Below are positions 42,172 to 50,608 of a stretch of DNA of 64,000 nt, piece after piece. The notes beneath the pieces were generated by a model. That model saw nothing but the letters and a program-made list of their open reading frames with translations, was not told where the DNA came from and did not search any database. Position numbers and translations under genes: made by a program. Position 1 is the stretch's first letter. The number at the start of each line of letters is the position of its first letter. The stretch comes from JADJRH01 sp046351455. Lineage in GTDB: Bacteria; Myxococcota_A; Polyangia; Polyangiales; Polyangiaceae. The DNA lies in NCBI GenBank assembly GCA_046351455.1, contig JAXLYM010000003.1, positions 310,001 through 374,000 of the forward strand. Reading direction: 5' to 3'.

Positions 42172-44319
42172 TCACTTCGAGTCTGGATCGAGCTCGTTCA
42201 GAGTCTTGGTGAGGCGCTCGACGTCGGCGGCGCGCTCGCCTGCGAGATCCTTCTTCTCGCCGGGGTCGGTCGCGAGGTCGTAGAGGAGAGTCTGTCTCTC
42301 CTTCTTTCTCTCCACCAGCATGAGCTTGAGCGAGCCGTCGATCAAGGCCGCTCCCTTCTTCGAGCGCACGAGCACGGGCGCGGCGGCGGGCTTCTCTTCG
42401 CCGCGGATCGTCTTCGCGAACGAGGTCCCGTCGGTGTTCTCCTTCGGGGCGCCCGCGAGGTCGAGGAGCGTCGGCGCGAGGTCGACGATGCTCACCGGCG
42501 TGTCGATCTTCGCGGCCTTCCCGCCGGGCGGCGCGATCACGAGCGGCACGTGAATGGCCTCTTCGTAGAGCTCCCCCGCGTGCCCCGTGAAGTCGTGCTC
42601 GTCGAGGCCCTCGCCGTTCGTGCCGTGCACGATCACGAGCGTGCGGCCCGCGCGAGGCCCCTTCTGGATCGCGTCCAGGATCTGCCCCACTTGCTGGTCC
42701 ACGAACGCGACCTCCCCGTCGTACGAGCCCGCGCGCCCCTTGCCGAAATCGAGGCCCTTGTGCTCCTGGTATTTCTCGTGGGCGTCGAAGAGGTGCACCC
42801 ACAAGAACACAGGCTGTGCACGGCCCTCCATGTCGCTCAGGATCTTGCGGGCGGCGCGCACGGTGAGCGGCCCGGTGACGCCTTTTTCGGGGTGAGCGTC
42901 CTTGTAGACGAACTCGAAGCGATCGAACCCTTGATCGAAGCCGCGCTCGGCCGACAGCCACGTGAACGAGGTGACCGCCGCGGTGATGTATCCGGAGCGG
43001 TGGAGCCTCTCTGCGATCGTGTCGTTGTCGCTCAGGAACGTGGGCCATTCGCGCTTGTCGCGGGCCGCCTTCGCGAAGCGCCGCGCGGTGACGAGAGGAG
43101 CGTACGCGCGCGGCGTGTCGCTGCCCGCCGCATACGCCCGCTCGAACAGCACGCCTCGCGAGGCCAATTCAGCGAGCCGCGGCGTCGTCGCCTTGTCGTA
43201 GCCGTACGCCGAGGTGTGATCCGCGCGCACGGAGTCGAGCGTGATGAGCACGATGTCGGGCTTGCCGGCCGCAGGCGCCGCGGCCGCCGCCGTGCCCGAA
43301 GGCGCCGCCGTCGCGCCGGCCGATCCGGTCGCGCTCGCGGAGGTCGTCGGCTCCACCGGGATCGGCGCGGAGGCCCCGGGAGCGTCGGCGCCGTCGCAGT
43401 TCTCGTCGACGCCGTTGCCCGGAATTTCAGCCGCTCCGGTGTGGCGCGCCGGGTTGCCTTCGTCGCAGTCCGCGCCGCCGAAATGCGAGCCCTCGCCGTC
43501 GCCGTCGCGATCCGTCCAGCTCTCCAGCCCGTGCAGCAGCGTCGCGGGGAGGCCGCCGCCCGCCTGCACCGCGCGCCCCACGGCCGGCGCCGACTCCACG
43601 CGCGCCGTCGCGGTGACGAGCACGATCGCCGCGAACGGGATGCCCCACGTCCCCGCGAGCCGCCGCAAGCGATCGCCGAGATCGACCGTCACCACGAGCG
43701 CCATCGCGATCACGGCGATGAGCCCGTCCACGATCGCGGCGCCCACGGGACCCGCGCCGTCGCGCGCCTCCGGAGCGCCGAGAGGAGCCGCCACCAGCAG
43801 CACCGGGAGCACGCCGATCGCCGCGCCGCACGCCGCGAGGACCCACGATTTGACGCCGCGCGAGGCGAGCCACTCCCCGAGATCGACGAGCCGATACGCG
43901 AGCAGCGCCGCCACCGCGACCGCCACGAGCCCGAACACGCCGAACGTCGCGCCGCCGAGCCCGCGATGGTGCGTCACCGCCTTGAGCAGCGTCGCGAGCA
44001 CCGCGAGGGCCGGCAGCGCGAGCCCGATCCAGAGCGCGATCCGCAGCGCCACCGCGCGGCTCGGCCCCTGCCCGGCGATGCCGCGGAGCCCTCTGCCCGC
44101 GGCCCGCAGCATCACGATCGACAGCGTCACGAGCGGCAGCAACGTGGCTGTCCCGATGACGAGGCCGTCGAAGAATCCCCCCTGGTGCGCCGTCGTCCGG
44201 AGCGCGGTGGGCGTGGACGACAGCGCGGCGACGCACACGCCGAACACGCACGCCTCACCGAGCCGGAGGATCTTGGAGACGGGCGCCGGCGACGCGGGAT
44301 CGGAGGACTCGGTGGCCAT
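42172..44319 (-). CDS. Polytopic membrane sulfatase/phosphotransferase-fold protein with MopE-type metal motif
   Basis: A 715-residue protein. Residues about 15-240 hold six or seven membrane helices. A MopE/DxDxDG-type calcium-binding stretch follows at about 270-310 ('DRDGDGEG', 'GADCDEGNP', 'EIPGNGVDENCDGAD'). From about 350 the alkaline-phosphatase superfamily domain starts ('DIVLITLDSVRADHTSAYGYDK', 'TTPRLAELASRGVLFERAYAAG'). Aligned by the usual '...TPS..SLLTG' stretch, the formylglycine Cys/Ser is replaced by Thr402 (S400-D-T-P-R404), as in LtaS/EptA-like phosphotransferases. Metal ligands at 'HEKYQEHKG' and 'HGTNGEG' (His/Asp) are present. It may transfer a phospho-group to an envelope lipid or glycan (inference). 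Confidence 0.82.
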   Translation of the reverse strand: MATESSDPASPAPVSKILRLGEACVFGVCVAALSSTPTALRTTAHQGGFFDGLVIGTATLLPLVTLSIVMLRAAGRGLRGIAGQGPSRAVALRIALWIGLALPALAVLATLLKAVTHHRGLGGATFGVFGLVAVAVAALLAYRLVDLGEWLASRGVKSWVLAACGAAIGVLPVLLVAAPLGAPEARDGAGPVGAAIVDGLIAVIAMALVVTVDLGDRLRRLAGTWGIPFAAIVLVTATARVESAPAVGRAVQAGGGLPATLLHGLESWTDRDGDGEGSHFGGADCDEGNPARHTGAAEIPGNGVDENCDGADAPGASAPIPVEPTTSASATGSAGATAAPSGTAAAAAPAAGKPDIVLITLDSVRADHTSAYGYDKATTPRLAELASRGVLFERAYAAGSDTPRAYAPLVTARRFAKAARDKREWPTFLSDNDTIAERLHRSGYITAAVTSFTWLSAERGFDQGFDRFEFVYKDAHPEKGVTGPLTVRAARKILSDMEGRAQPVFLWVHLFDAHEKYQEHKGLDFGKGRAGSYDGEVAFVDQQVGQILDAIQKGPRAGRTLVIVHGTNGEGLDEHDFTGHAGELYEEAIHVPLVIAPPGGKAAKIDTPVSIVDLAPTLLDLAGAPKENTDGTSFAKTIRGEEKPAAAPVLVRSKKGAALIDGSLKLMLVERKKERQTLLYDLATDPGEKKDLAGERAADVERLTKTLNELDPDSK

Positions 44320-44409
44320 AGGAGATTGGGGGGGCGGGGAGTAGCACCGGCAAAGCCCGCGGGGAAGCGGTGCGGTTCCGCCGCAGCGATGCTAGGGAGC
44401 GCACGGCGT

Positions 44410-46047
44410 ATGGCACCTTCGCATGAACACGCCGATCAGAGCTTCCGCGCGCTCATCGAGGGCCTCCCCGACGCGGTCATCGTGCACCGAGACGGCATCG
44501 CGATCTACGCGAACGCCGCCGCGCACGCGCTCCACGGCTTCGATCGCACCGGCATCATCGGTCGCAACGTCGAGCAGTTCATCCCGCCGGACGAGCTCCA
44601 CATCGCGCGGGAGCGCTTCGATCACGCGGTGCGCTCGGGCGGGCGCATCCCCGTGCGCGAAGGCCACCTCGTGCGCAACGACGGCACGGTGGTCGACGTC
44701 GAGATCCACGGCCTCGCGGTCGTGTTCGACGGCGAGCCCGCGGTCCTCTCGATCGCGCACGACGTCACCCAGAAGCACCAGATGATGGCGCAGCTCGCCC
44801 AGCGCGATCGGCTCGCGAGCATGGGCCTGCTCGCGGCCAGCGTCGCGCACGAGATCAACAACCCGATCACGTACGTGCTCCTGAACCTGGAGCGCCTGCA
44901 GAAAGACCTGCCGCAGGCGGCCTCCGCGTTCGACGATCTCTTCGCGGATCTCAGCGCGGAGATCGGCGAAGAGCGCGCGACGGAGCTGTTCCAGCGCAAC
45001 CGGGCGGCGCGCGCGCAGCAGACCTTGGAGGCGCTCACCGAGCGCGCCACCACCGCGGCGGAGGGGGCGCGTCAGGTGGGCCGGATCGCCCGCGATTTGA
45101 GGGCGTTCGCGCGCGCCGAGGAGGACGAGCGAGGCCCCGTCGACGTGAACGCGCTCCTCGATCGCGTCCTCGATCTGGCCGCGAACGAGCTCCGTTTCCG
45201 CGCCACCGTCGTGCGTGAATACGGCGACGTGCCGCACGTGCACGCCAACGAAGGCCGCCTGTCCCAGGTGTTTTTGAACCTCATCGTGAACGCGGCGCAG
45301 TCGATCGAAGAGGGCGCGCCCGAGCGAAACCGGGTCCGCATCCGCACCGTCGCGCAGGCGGGCGATCTCCGCGTGACCGTGAGCGACACCGGCTCCGGCA
45401 TCGATCCGAAATCGACCGGCCGCCTGTTCGATCCGTTCTTCACGACGAAGGCGCGCGGCCAGGGATCCGGCCTCGGCCTCTCGATCTGCCGCGACATCGT
45501 GCAAGGTCACGGGGGCCGAATCGAGGTCGCGAGCGAGCCGGGCGACGGCGCGCACTTCACGGTGGTGTTGCCGCTCGGCAGCGGAGGCGACGCGAGCGCC
45601 GGCCCGCCCCCGAGCGTGCTCCCGAAGATCGAGGAAGGTCGCCCGCGTCCGCGCGTGCTCGTGATCGACGACGAGCGCACGCTCCGCAGCACCATCGAGG
45701 CGCTGCTCCAGGACACGTACGACGTGGTGCTCGCGGGCTCCGGCGCCGAGGCGTTCGATCTCCTCGCGACGGATCGCCGCTTCGACGTGGTCCTCTGCGA
45801 TCTGATGATGCCCGAGATCTCGGGGATGGCGGTGCACGCGTGGGTGCAGCGCGAGGCGCCGGATCTCTCCTCGCGGATGGTCTTCATGACCGGCGGCGCC
45901 TTCACGCGCGCCGCGAGCGAGTTCCTGGAGCAGGTGATGAACCGCTACATCGAGAAGCCCTTCGAGGTGCACGACCTGATGAGCGTCCTCGATCGCGTGG
46001 TGCGCAAGGGCGTGTCGGCGCGCCCCGGGCTCGCGCCGCTGCCTTGA
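44410..46047 (+). CDS. PAS-domain hybrid sensor histidine kinase with C-terminal receiver
   Basis: A 545-residue cytoplasmic kinase. Residues 8-125 are a PAS fold ('LIEGLPDAVIVHRDGIAIYAN', 'GRNVEQFIPPDEL', 'DVTQKHQM'). HisKA has phospho-acceptor His147 in 'SVAHEINNPITYV'; HATPase_c has 'SQVFLNLIVNAAQSIEEG', 'DTGSGIDP', 'GSGLGLSICRDIV'. The C-terminal receiver has Asp464 in 'VVLCDLMMPEISG'. No membrane segment. It is divergent from the sulfatase-fold gene with 90 bases between, so the two could share control. No adjacent partner. Confidence 0.95.
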   Translation: MAPSHEHADQSFRALIEGLPDAVIVHRDGIAIYANAAAHALHGFDRTGIIGRNVEQFIPPDELHIARERFDHAVRSGGRIPVREGHLVRNDGTVVDVEIHGLAVVFDGEPAVLSIAHDVTQKHQMMAQLAQRDRLASMGLLAASVAHEINNPITYVLLNLERLQKDLPQAASAFDDLFADLSAEIGEERATELFQRNRAARAQQTLEALTERATTAAEGARQVGRIARDLRAFARAEEDERGPVDVNALLDRVLDLAANELRFRATVVREYGDVPHVHANEGRLSQVFLNLIVNAAQSIEEGAPERNRVRIRTVAQAGDLRVTVSDTGSGIDPKSTGRLFDPFFTTKARGQGSGLGLSICRDIVQGHGGRIEVASEPGDGAHFTVVLPLGSGGDASAGPPPSVLPKIEEGRPRPRVLVIDDERTLRSTIEALLQDTYDVVLAGSGAEAFDLLATDRRFDVVLCDLMMPEISGMAVHAWVQREAPDLSSRMVFMTGGAFTRAASEFLEQVMNRYIEKPFEVHDLMSVLDRVVRKGVSARPGLAPLP

Positions 46048-46054
46048 GAATCGA

Positions 46055-46483
46055 TCACGAGTCGTCGTCGTCCTCCGGCTCGTCGCAGTCCCCCCATTTT
46101 CCGTCCGTGCACTTCTGTTCGCCTTCGAAGCAGGTGACGACTCCTTCGTGCTCGCCGAGCACGACCTGACATTCCTTCACCGCGCCGTCCTCGCAGGGAG
46201 CGTCGCTGTCGTCCGTCCCCCCGCTGCTCGTGTCTCCGGGCCCTCCGCCTCCTTCTTCCGCAGTGACCGCCGCGGTGGACGGCCCCTTGTACTTGCCAGT
46301 CGGCTGCGGAGCCTGACAGGCAGTCAGTGAGGCGATCGCGAGGGCGAGAGCCGCGACGAAGGCCTTTCCGTAGAACGGACCATTCGAAGAGGCTCGCGAC
46401 AATTTCCTCACGTCGCGTGTGTTTTCAACGTTCGCGCCGAGCGGCGCAGGACCCCTGCCGAGATAGGTTTTCATGTGGTTCAT
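46055..46483 (-). CDS. Small acidic lipoprotein with Cys-rich tail
   Basis: A 142-residue protein starting at ATG 46483, which has a good GGAGG site seven bases upstream (46498-46502 region on the minus strand). Residues 1-40 are non-hydrophobic, then 'GKAFVAALALAIASLTAC' ends in a lipobox (Cys57). That is an unusually long n-region; a shorter start (GTG 46411) is possible but lacks a ribosome site. The mature part is Gly/Asp/Glu-rich with a few Cys (CEDGAVKEC...CFEGEQKC). No family. Confidence 0.65.
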   Translation of the reverse strand: MNHMKTYLGRGPAPLGANVENTRDVRKLSRASSNGPFYGKAFVAALALAIASLTACQAPQPTGKYKGPSTAAVTAEEGGGGPGDTSSGGTDDSDAPCEDGAVKECQVVLGEHEGVVTCFEGEQKCTDGKWGDCDEPEDDDDS

Positions 46484-46686
46484 TCCTGCGCACCTCCAGC
46501 GCGGAATCGGTGGACTCATCCAGGAGCACAGCAATCGCCGTACCCGAGCCATCGATTGGAGATCGCTCGGGCCCTCTCAAAGCGCTGTTCGCGGACGCGC
46601 GACTCGGGCTTTCAAAAGGGAACAGGCCGCTTCAATTCGCAGCGCCCCTTGACCGCCATGTGCGCCTCGCGCGATACCCGTTCACT

Positions 46687-47382
46687 GTGAAATCCCGAAA
46701 GGCAGCCGAGCCCGCACCGCCGCCCGTGAGGAGCGCCCCCAAGGCGCGCGCCGAGAGGCACCCGGATCCTCCCGCGGCCCCGGAGGCGGCGTCCGCTCCT
46801 GCGGAGGGCCCGCCGCTCGCCGACCTGACGCCCGTCGTCGCCTCGAATCTGAAGCGCCTCCGCACCGAGCGCGGCCTCTCGCTGGAGCGCCTGTCGCAGG
46901 CCGCGGGCGTGAGCCGGGCGATGCTCGGCCAGATCGAGCAGGGCAAGAGCACGCCGACCATCAACGTGGTGTGGAAGATCGTGCGGGCGCTGGACGTGCC
47001 GTTCTCGACGCTCATCAGCGATCCCAGCGCGGGCCGCGTCACGCTCATCCAGGCGGCGCGCTCACGCCTGCTCCGCTCGCGGGACGGCACGTTCTCCTCG
47101 CGCGCGCTCTTCCCGATGGACCAGCCCCGCAGCGTGGAGTTCTACGAGCTGCGGCTCGCGGCGTTCGGCACGGAGGAGGCGGATCCGCACCCGCCGGGCA
47201 CGACGGAGAACCTCGTCGTCGCGTCCGGATCGCTGGAGATCACGCTCGGCAGCGACCGCGCGCTCCTGGTGCAGGGGGACGCGATCCTCTTCCAGGCGGA
47301 TGTCCCGCACACGTACCGGAACCCCGGCAACGCCGAGGCCGTCATCTACCTGGTGATGACGTATCCCCGCCTCGCGGGCTGA
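46687..47382 (+). CDS. XRE-family transcriptional regulator with cupin sensor domain
   Basis: A 231-residue regulator. After a Pro/Ala-rich start, residues about 55-110 form a helix-turn-helix ('LKRLRTERGLSLERLSQAAGVSRAMLGQIEQGKSTPTINVVWKI'), and residues about 140-225 a cupin_2 fold ('EFYELRLAAFGTEEADPHPPGTTENLVVASGSLEITLG', 'LFQADVPHTYRNPGNAEAVIY'), which binds a small molecule or metal. This HTH-cupin layout typically represses nearby metabolic genes. The start is a GTG giving VKSRKAAEP; earlier in-frame ATGs are possible. The DUF2325 gene follows 146 bases away, and an inverted repeat lies between. Confidence 0.92.
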   Translation: MKSRKAAEPAPPPVRSAPKARAERHPDPPAAPEAASAPAEGPPLADLTPVVASNLKRLRTERGLSLERLSQAAGVSRAMLGQIEQGKSTPTINVVWKIVRALDVPFSTLISDPSAGRVTLIQAARSRLLRSRDGTFSSRALFPMDQPRSVEFYELRLAAFGTEEADPHPPGTTENLVVASGSLEITLGSDRALLVQGDAILFQADVPHTYRNPGNAEAVIYLVMTYPRLAG

Positions 47383-47387
47383 TGCGG

Positions 47388-47416
47388 TGTCCAACAAAAC
47401 GGACAATCGTCCGACA
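47388..47416. promoter_or_regulatory. Overlapping inverted repeats, possible operator
   Basis: TGTCC-(8)-GGACA at 47388-47405 overlaps CGGAC-aatc-GTCCG at 47400-47413. They lie just downstream of the XRE-cupin gene and upstream of the DUF2325 gene, so an operator for the regulator is possible (inference). Confidence 0.4.
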
Positions 47417-47528
47417 TAGCAACTTTTCCCTTGCGACCTCCGCTAACCGGATCAAGGATTCCGTTATAGCGTCGGTGCTCGGCGGCGCGTGGATGTTCTC
47501 CATGGCCGGGCGAGAGGGAGCTTGTGTC

Positions 47529-47861
47529 GTGCGCATCGCATTGATCGGCGGTCTGGATCGCAACGAGTCGGAGTTCACGGAGATCGCGGCGCGCGCGGGC
47601 CACGTGGTGGAGATGCACACGGGCCACATGAACGGCCGCGGCGCGGACACGCTGCGGAGCGCGATCGCCCGGGCGGATCTCGTGGTCCTCGTGACGGAGG
47701 TGAACAGCCACGGCGCGGTGCAGCTCGCCCGCAAGCTCTGCCAGCGCGCCGGCAAGAGCCCGCTCATCGTCCGCAAGTGCGGCGCCGCCCGCTTCTCTCA
47801 GATCACGGACGCGCTCCGGATTCAGGAGCAGCGGCTCCAGATCGCCGTCTCGGCGGCCTGA
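47529..47861 (+). CDS. DUF2325-family protein
   Basis: A 110-residue protein from GTG 47529, chosen because a GGGAG ribosome site is about ten bases before it; upstream in-frame ATGs at 47493 and 47502 are less supported. It shows the DUF2325 pattern: 'RIALIGGLDRNESEFTEIAARAGHVVEMHTGHMNG', split here by the length limit, 'ARADLVVLVTEVNSHGAVQLARKLCQRAGK', and a final hydrophobic strand. The family has a Rossmann-like fold with no known function, often near metal or stress regulators. A possible operator lies in front. Confidence 0.85.
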   Translation: MRIALIGGLDRNESEFTEIAARAGHVVEMHTGHMNGRGADTLRSAIARADLVVLVTEVNSHGAVQLARKLCQRAGKSPLIVRKCGAARFSQITDALRIQEQRLQIAVSAA

Positions 47862-47992
47862 TCGGACTGGCGCTCTCCGCAGACTGGCATTCTCGCGAAG
47901 ACTGACGATCACCCGCCGGGCGCGCTCGATTCGGGCGGGGCGTCTTCTGGTGGGCGCGGGCGGATCCGTGCGATGGTGCGGCGGACCGCCGG

Positions 47993-49513
47993 ATGGAGAC
48001 GCTGTTTCATCAGATGGTGGAGGGGTACGCCGGGCTCGGGCTCGCGGGGCTGCTCGTGGCCATCGCGTTGCTCCTCGTCACGCGGCGACTCTTGCCACCC
48101 CGAGAGCGACGGCTCACGCGGCTGCCGATCGTCCTGTTGCTCGTGTACATCGCGGCGCTCGCGCTCTCGCTGTTCGCGCCGGCTGCGTCGCGGCCGAAGG
48201 AGGCGCTGGCGTTCGTCGCGCTGATCGCGCTGCTGCTCGCGGTGGGGCGGCTCGTCGCGGTGCTCGTGCTGGACGTGCTCGGGCGCAAGCTCGGACGGCC
48301 GGTGCCGACGATCCTCCGCGACATCGCGCAGGGCGTTCTTTACCTGTTCCTGCTGCTCGGCGCGCTGCGGGCGGCGGGGTTCGATCCCGGCAGCATCCTC
48401 ACGACCGGCGCGGTCGTCACGGCGGTCATCGGCCTGTCGCTCCAGGAGACGATCGGCAACCTCGTGGCGGGGCTCGCGATCCAGATCCAGCGGCCGTTCG
48501 ACGTCGGCGACTGGGTGCAGCTGGAGCCCGACAACAAGCGCATCGGGCGCGTCGTCGAGATCAACTGGCGCGCGACGAAGGTGCTCACGCTCGATCAGGT
48601 GGAGGTGATCGTCCCGAACGGGATGCTCGCGAAGGCGCCGATCGTGAACTACTCGAAGCCGACGGCGCAGGTGCGGCGCAGCGTGTTCGTGACGATCTCG
48701 TACGACGTGCCGCCCGGGCGCGTGCACGAGGTGCTGCTCGCCGCGACGCGGGACGCGCCCGGCGTGCTCGCGGAGCCCGCGCCCACCGTCGTGACGAACA
48801 GCTTCGGCGAGAGCGGGATCGAGTACTGGGTGCGGTTTTTTACGGAGGATTTCGATCGTCGCGACGGCGTGGACGGCGGGGTGCGCGACCGGATCTACTA
48901 CGCGCTCCACCGCGCGCGGTTCGAGATCCCGGTGCCGCACCGGCGCGTGCAGCTCTACCAGGTGTCGGCGGAGACGATCGCGGAGGAGGACGGGCAGCGC
49001 GCGGCGAAGCGCGAGGCGTCGCTCGCGAACGTGGATCTGCTGCGGGTGCTGGATCCGGGGCTGCGGAGGCGGCTCGCGGCGGCGGCGACGACGCGGCTCT
49101 TCTCGGCGGGCGAGACGATCGTGCGGCAGGACGAGGACGCGGACGAGCTGTTCATCATCGAGCGCGGCACGGTGACGGTGCTCTTGTCGTCGAAGGGAAA
49201 GAAGGCCAGCGAGGTGACGCGGCTCGGCCCCGGGATGTTCTTCGGCGAGATGGCGCTGGTGACGGGCGAGAAGCGTCAGGCGACCGTGCGCGCGGCCACG
49301 GAGTGCGAGGTCACGGTGATCGGGCACCAGGCGTTCCACGACGTGCTCGCGGAGTCGCCGAACATGGTGCAGGAGCTGTCGCGCGTGCTCGCGGAGCGCC
49401 AGACGATGCTGGACGAGCACGCCGAGCGCGTCAGCCAGGAGGATCACGAGCGGCAGGTGAGCTTGAAGAGCGTGCAGTTCCTCGACCGGATCAAGCAGTT
49501 CTTCGATCTCTGA
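47993..49513 (+). CDS. MscS-like mechanosensitive channel with C-terminal cyclic-nucleotide-binding domain
   Basis: A 506-residue membrane protein. Five membrane helices (about 12-160) lead to the MscS core, with the Gly/Ala-rich pore region 'ILTTGAVVTAVIGLSLQETIGNLVAGLAIQIQRPFDVGDWV' (shown across), 'IGRVVEINWRATKVLT', 'VIVPNGMLAKAPIVNYS'. After residue about 360 a cNMP-binding domain follows ('LFSAGETIVRQDEDADELFIIERGTVTVLL', 'FFGEMALVTGEKRQATVRAAT'). It resembles the bCNG group of ligand-gated MscS homologues. The tail ends with a helix 'VQFLDRIKQFF'. Probably lets solutes out under pressure or cAMP/cGMP. Confidence 0.94.
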   Translation: METLFHQMVEGYAGLGLAGLLVAIALLLVTRRLLPPRERRLTRLPIVLLLVYIAALALSLFAPAASRPKEALAFVALIALLLAVGRLVAVLVLDVLGRKLGRPVPTILRDIAQGVLYLFLLLGALRAAGFDPGSILTTGAVVTAVIGLSLQETIGNLVAGLAIQIQRPFDVGDWVQLEPDNKRIGRVVEINWRATKVLTLDQVEVIVPNGMLAKAPIVNYSKPTAQVRRSVFVTISYDVPPGRVHEVLLAATRDAPGVLAEPAPTVVTNSFGESGIEYWVRFFTEDFDRRDGVDGGVRDRIYYALHRARFEIPVPHRRVQLYQVSAETIAEEDGQRAAKREASLANVDLLRVLDPGLRRRLAAAATTRLFSAGETIVRQDEDADELFIIERGTVTVLLSSKGKKASEVTRLGPGMFFGEMALVTGEKRQATVRAATECEVTVIGHQAFHDVLAESPNMVQELSRVLAERQTMLDEHAERVSQEDHERQVSLKSVQFLDRIKQFFDL

Positions 49514-49554
49514 GGGACGCACCGGCCTCTCGTTGGTGGTAGGAAGGCGGCGTC

Positions 49555-50481
49555 ATGGCGGCCTTTTCTCGACGAGAGTTTGCGCGGCAGAAGGCGCGGG
49601 AGCTCAAGGAGCGGCTCCGGTTCGACTCGGCGTTCTGGCGGCGGGTGATGCGGGCCGGGATCCAGCACGGGCCGGAGGCGCTCGTGAAGTACACGCCTCC
49701 GTGGTGGGGCCTCGCGTTCTGGGCGGCGCTGCCGCAGAAGCGGCGGATCGTGCGCGACAACCTGCGGCGCGTGCTCGGGCCGCGGCCGCTCGCGGAGGAG
49801 GCGCGGGAGGTCGCGGAGGTGTTCGCCAACTACGCGTCGTGCCTCACCGAGGCGATGCTGCTCGACGGGCGGCGCTACGAGATGGCCTCGATGCCGCGGG
49901 GCGTGGAGCGCTACCAAGCGTGCGCGGCCGAGGGGCGCGGCGTGATCATCGTGACGGCGCACACCGCGGGCTGGGAATACGCAGGATCCGTGATGCGCGG
50001 CGTGCACCCCGGCGAGGTGTGGGTGGTGATGGCGCGCGAGCGCGACGAGGACGCGCGCGCGATTCAGGATCGGGCGCGGGAGCGCGCGGGCGTGAAGGTG
50101 GCGCACATCGGCGAGAGCGCCTTCGACGCGCTGCCTCTGTTGCATGCGCTGCGAAAGAACGCGGTGGTGGCGATGCAGCTCGATCGGGTGCCACCAGGAT
50201 CGCGCGCGCGGATCGCGCACCTGCGCGGCGGGACGTGGCGGATCCCCGAGGGGCCCTTGACGCTCGCGGCGGTGAGCGGGGCGCCGATCTTGCCGATCTT
50301 CACGCGGCGGATCGGCTTCATGGCGTACGAGGCGGAGGTCGCGGAGCCGATCCGGATCGCGCGCAAGCCGACGGAGGCGCAGCTCGACGCGGCGGCGCAG
50401 GCGATGGGCAACGCGATGTACGAGTTCATCCGGCTGCACCCGACGCAGTGGTTCCAGTTCGTGGAGGAGCCTGAAGTCTGA
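49555..50481 (+). CDS. LpxL/HtrB-like lipid acyltransferase
   Basis: A 308-residue inner-membrane enzyme of the late lipid A acyltransferase family, which adds secondary acyl chains to lipid A or a related lipid. The catalytic H-x4-E is 'HTAGWE' (His136-Glu141), with 'VRDNLRRVLGPRP' before and 'LDRVPPGSRARIAHLRG' and 'PIFTRRIG' after. The N-terminal 25-residue stretch lacks the usual long membrane anchor, replaced by an amphipathic region. It sits after the MscS gene and before aroA, and is followed at once by repeat A copy 2. Confidence 0.85.
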   Translation: MAAFSRREFARQKARELKERLRFDSAFWRRVMRAGIQHGPEALVKYTPPWWGLAFWAALPQKRRIVRDNLRRVLGPRPLAEEAREVAEVFANYASCLTEAMLLDGRRYEMASMPRGVERYQACAAEGRGVIIVTAHTAGWEYAGSVMRGVHPGEVWVVMARERDEDARAIQDRARERAGVKVAHIGESAFDALPLLHALRKNAVVAMQLDRVPPGSRARIAHLRGGTWRIPEGPLTLAAVSGAPILPIFTRRIGFMAYEAEVAEPIRIARKPTEAQLDAAAQAMGNAMYEFIRLHPTQWFQFVEEPEV

Positions 50482-50482
50482 A

Positions 50483-50526
50483 TTTACAAGGGGGCTCCGC
50501 CCCCTCGTTCCACTCCCCCGCAGACG
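50483..50526 (-). repeat. Dispersed intergenic hairpin repeat A, copy 2
   Basis: Reverse complement of 19343-19383 over about 37 bases with one mismatch, with central GGGGGC-TCC-GCCCCC hairpin. It begins two bases after the stop of the acyltransferase gene. Probably terminator-like, and a member of a repeat family. Confidence 0.7.
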
Positions 50527-50608
50527 AACGCGCGGCTGGAACGGTGAGGTGGGCGCCGCGATCGCGGCCGAGATTTACTTTGACGCTGGTTTCTGCCAAG
50601 CGTGCGCC

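Noticed and set aside
16437..47900. Recurring 'actggcactctc'-like words in several gaps (for example 16437, 32290, 47870)
   Set aside because: Noted by eye only; copies differ and I cannot count their background frequency, so I do not call a repeat or Chi-like site.
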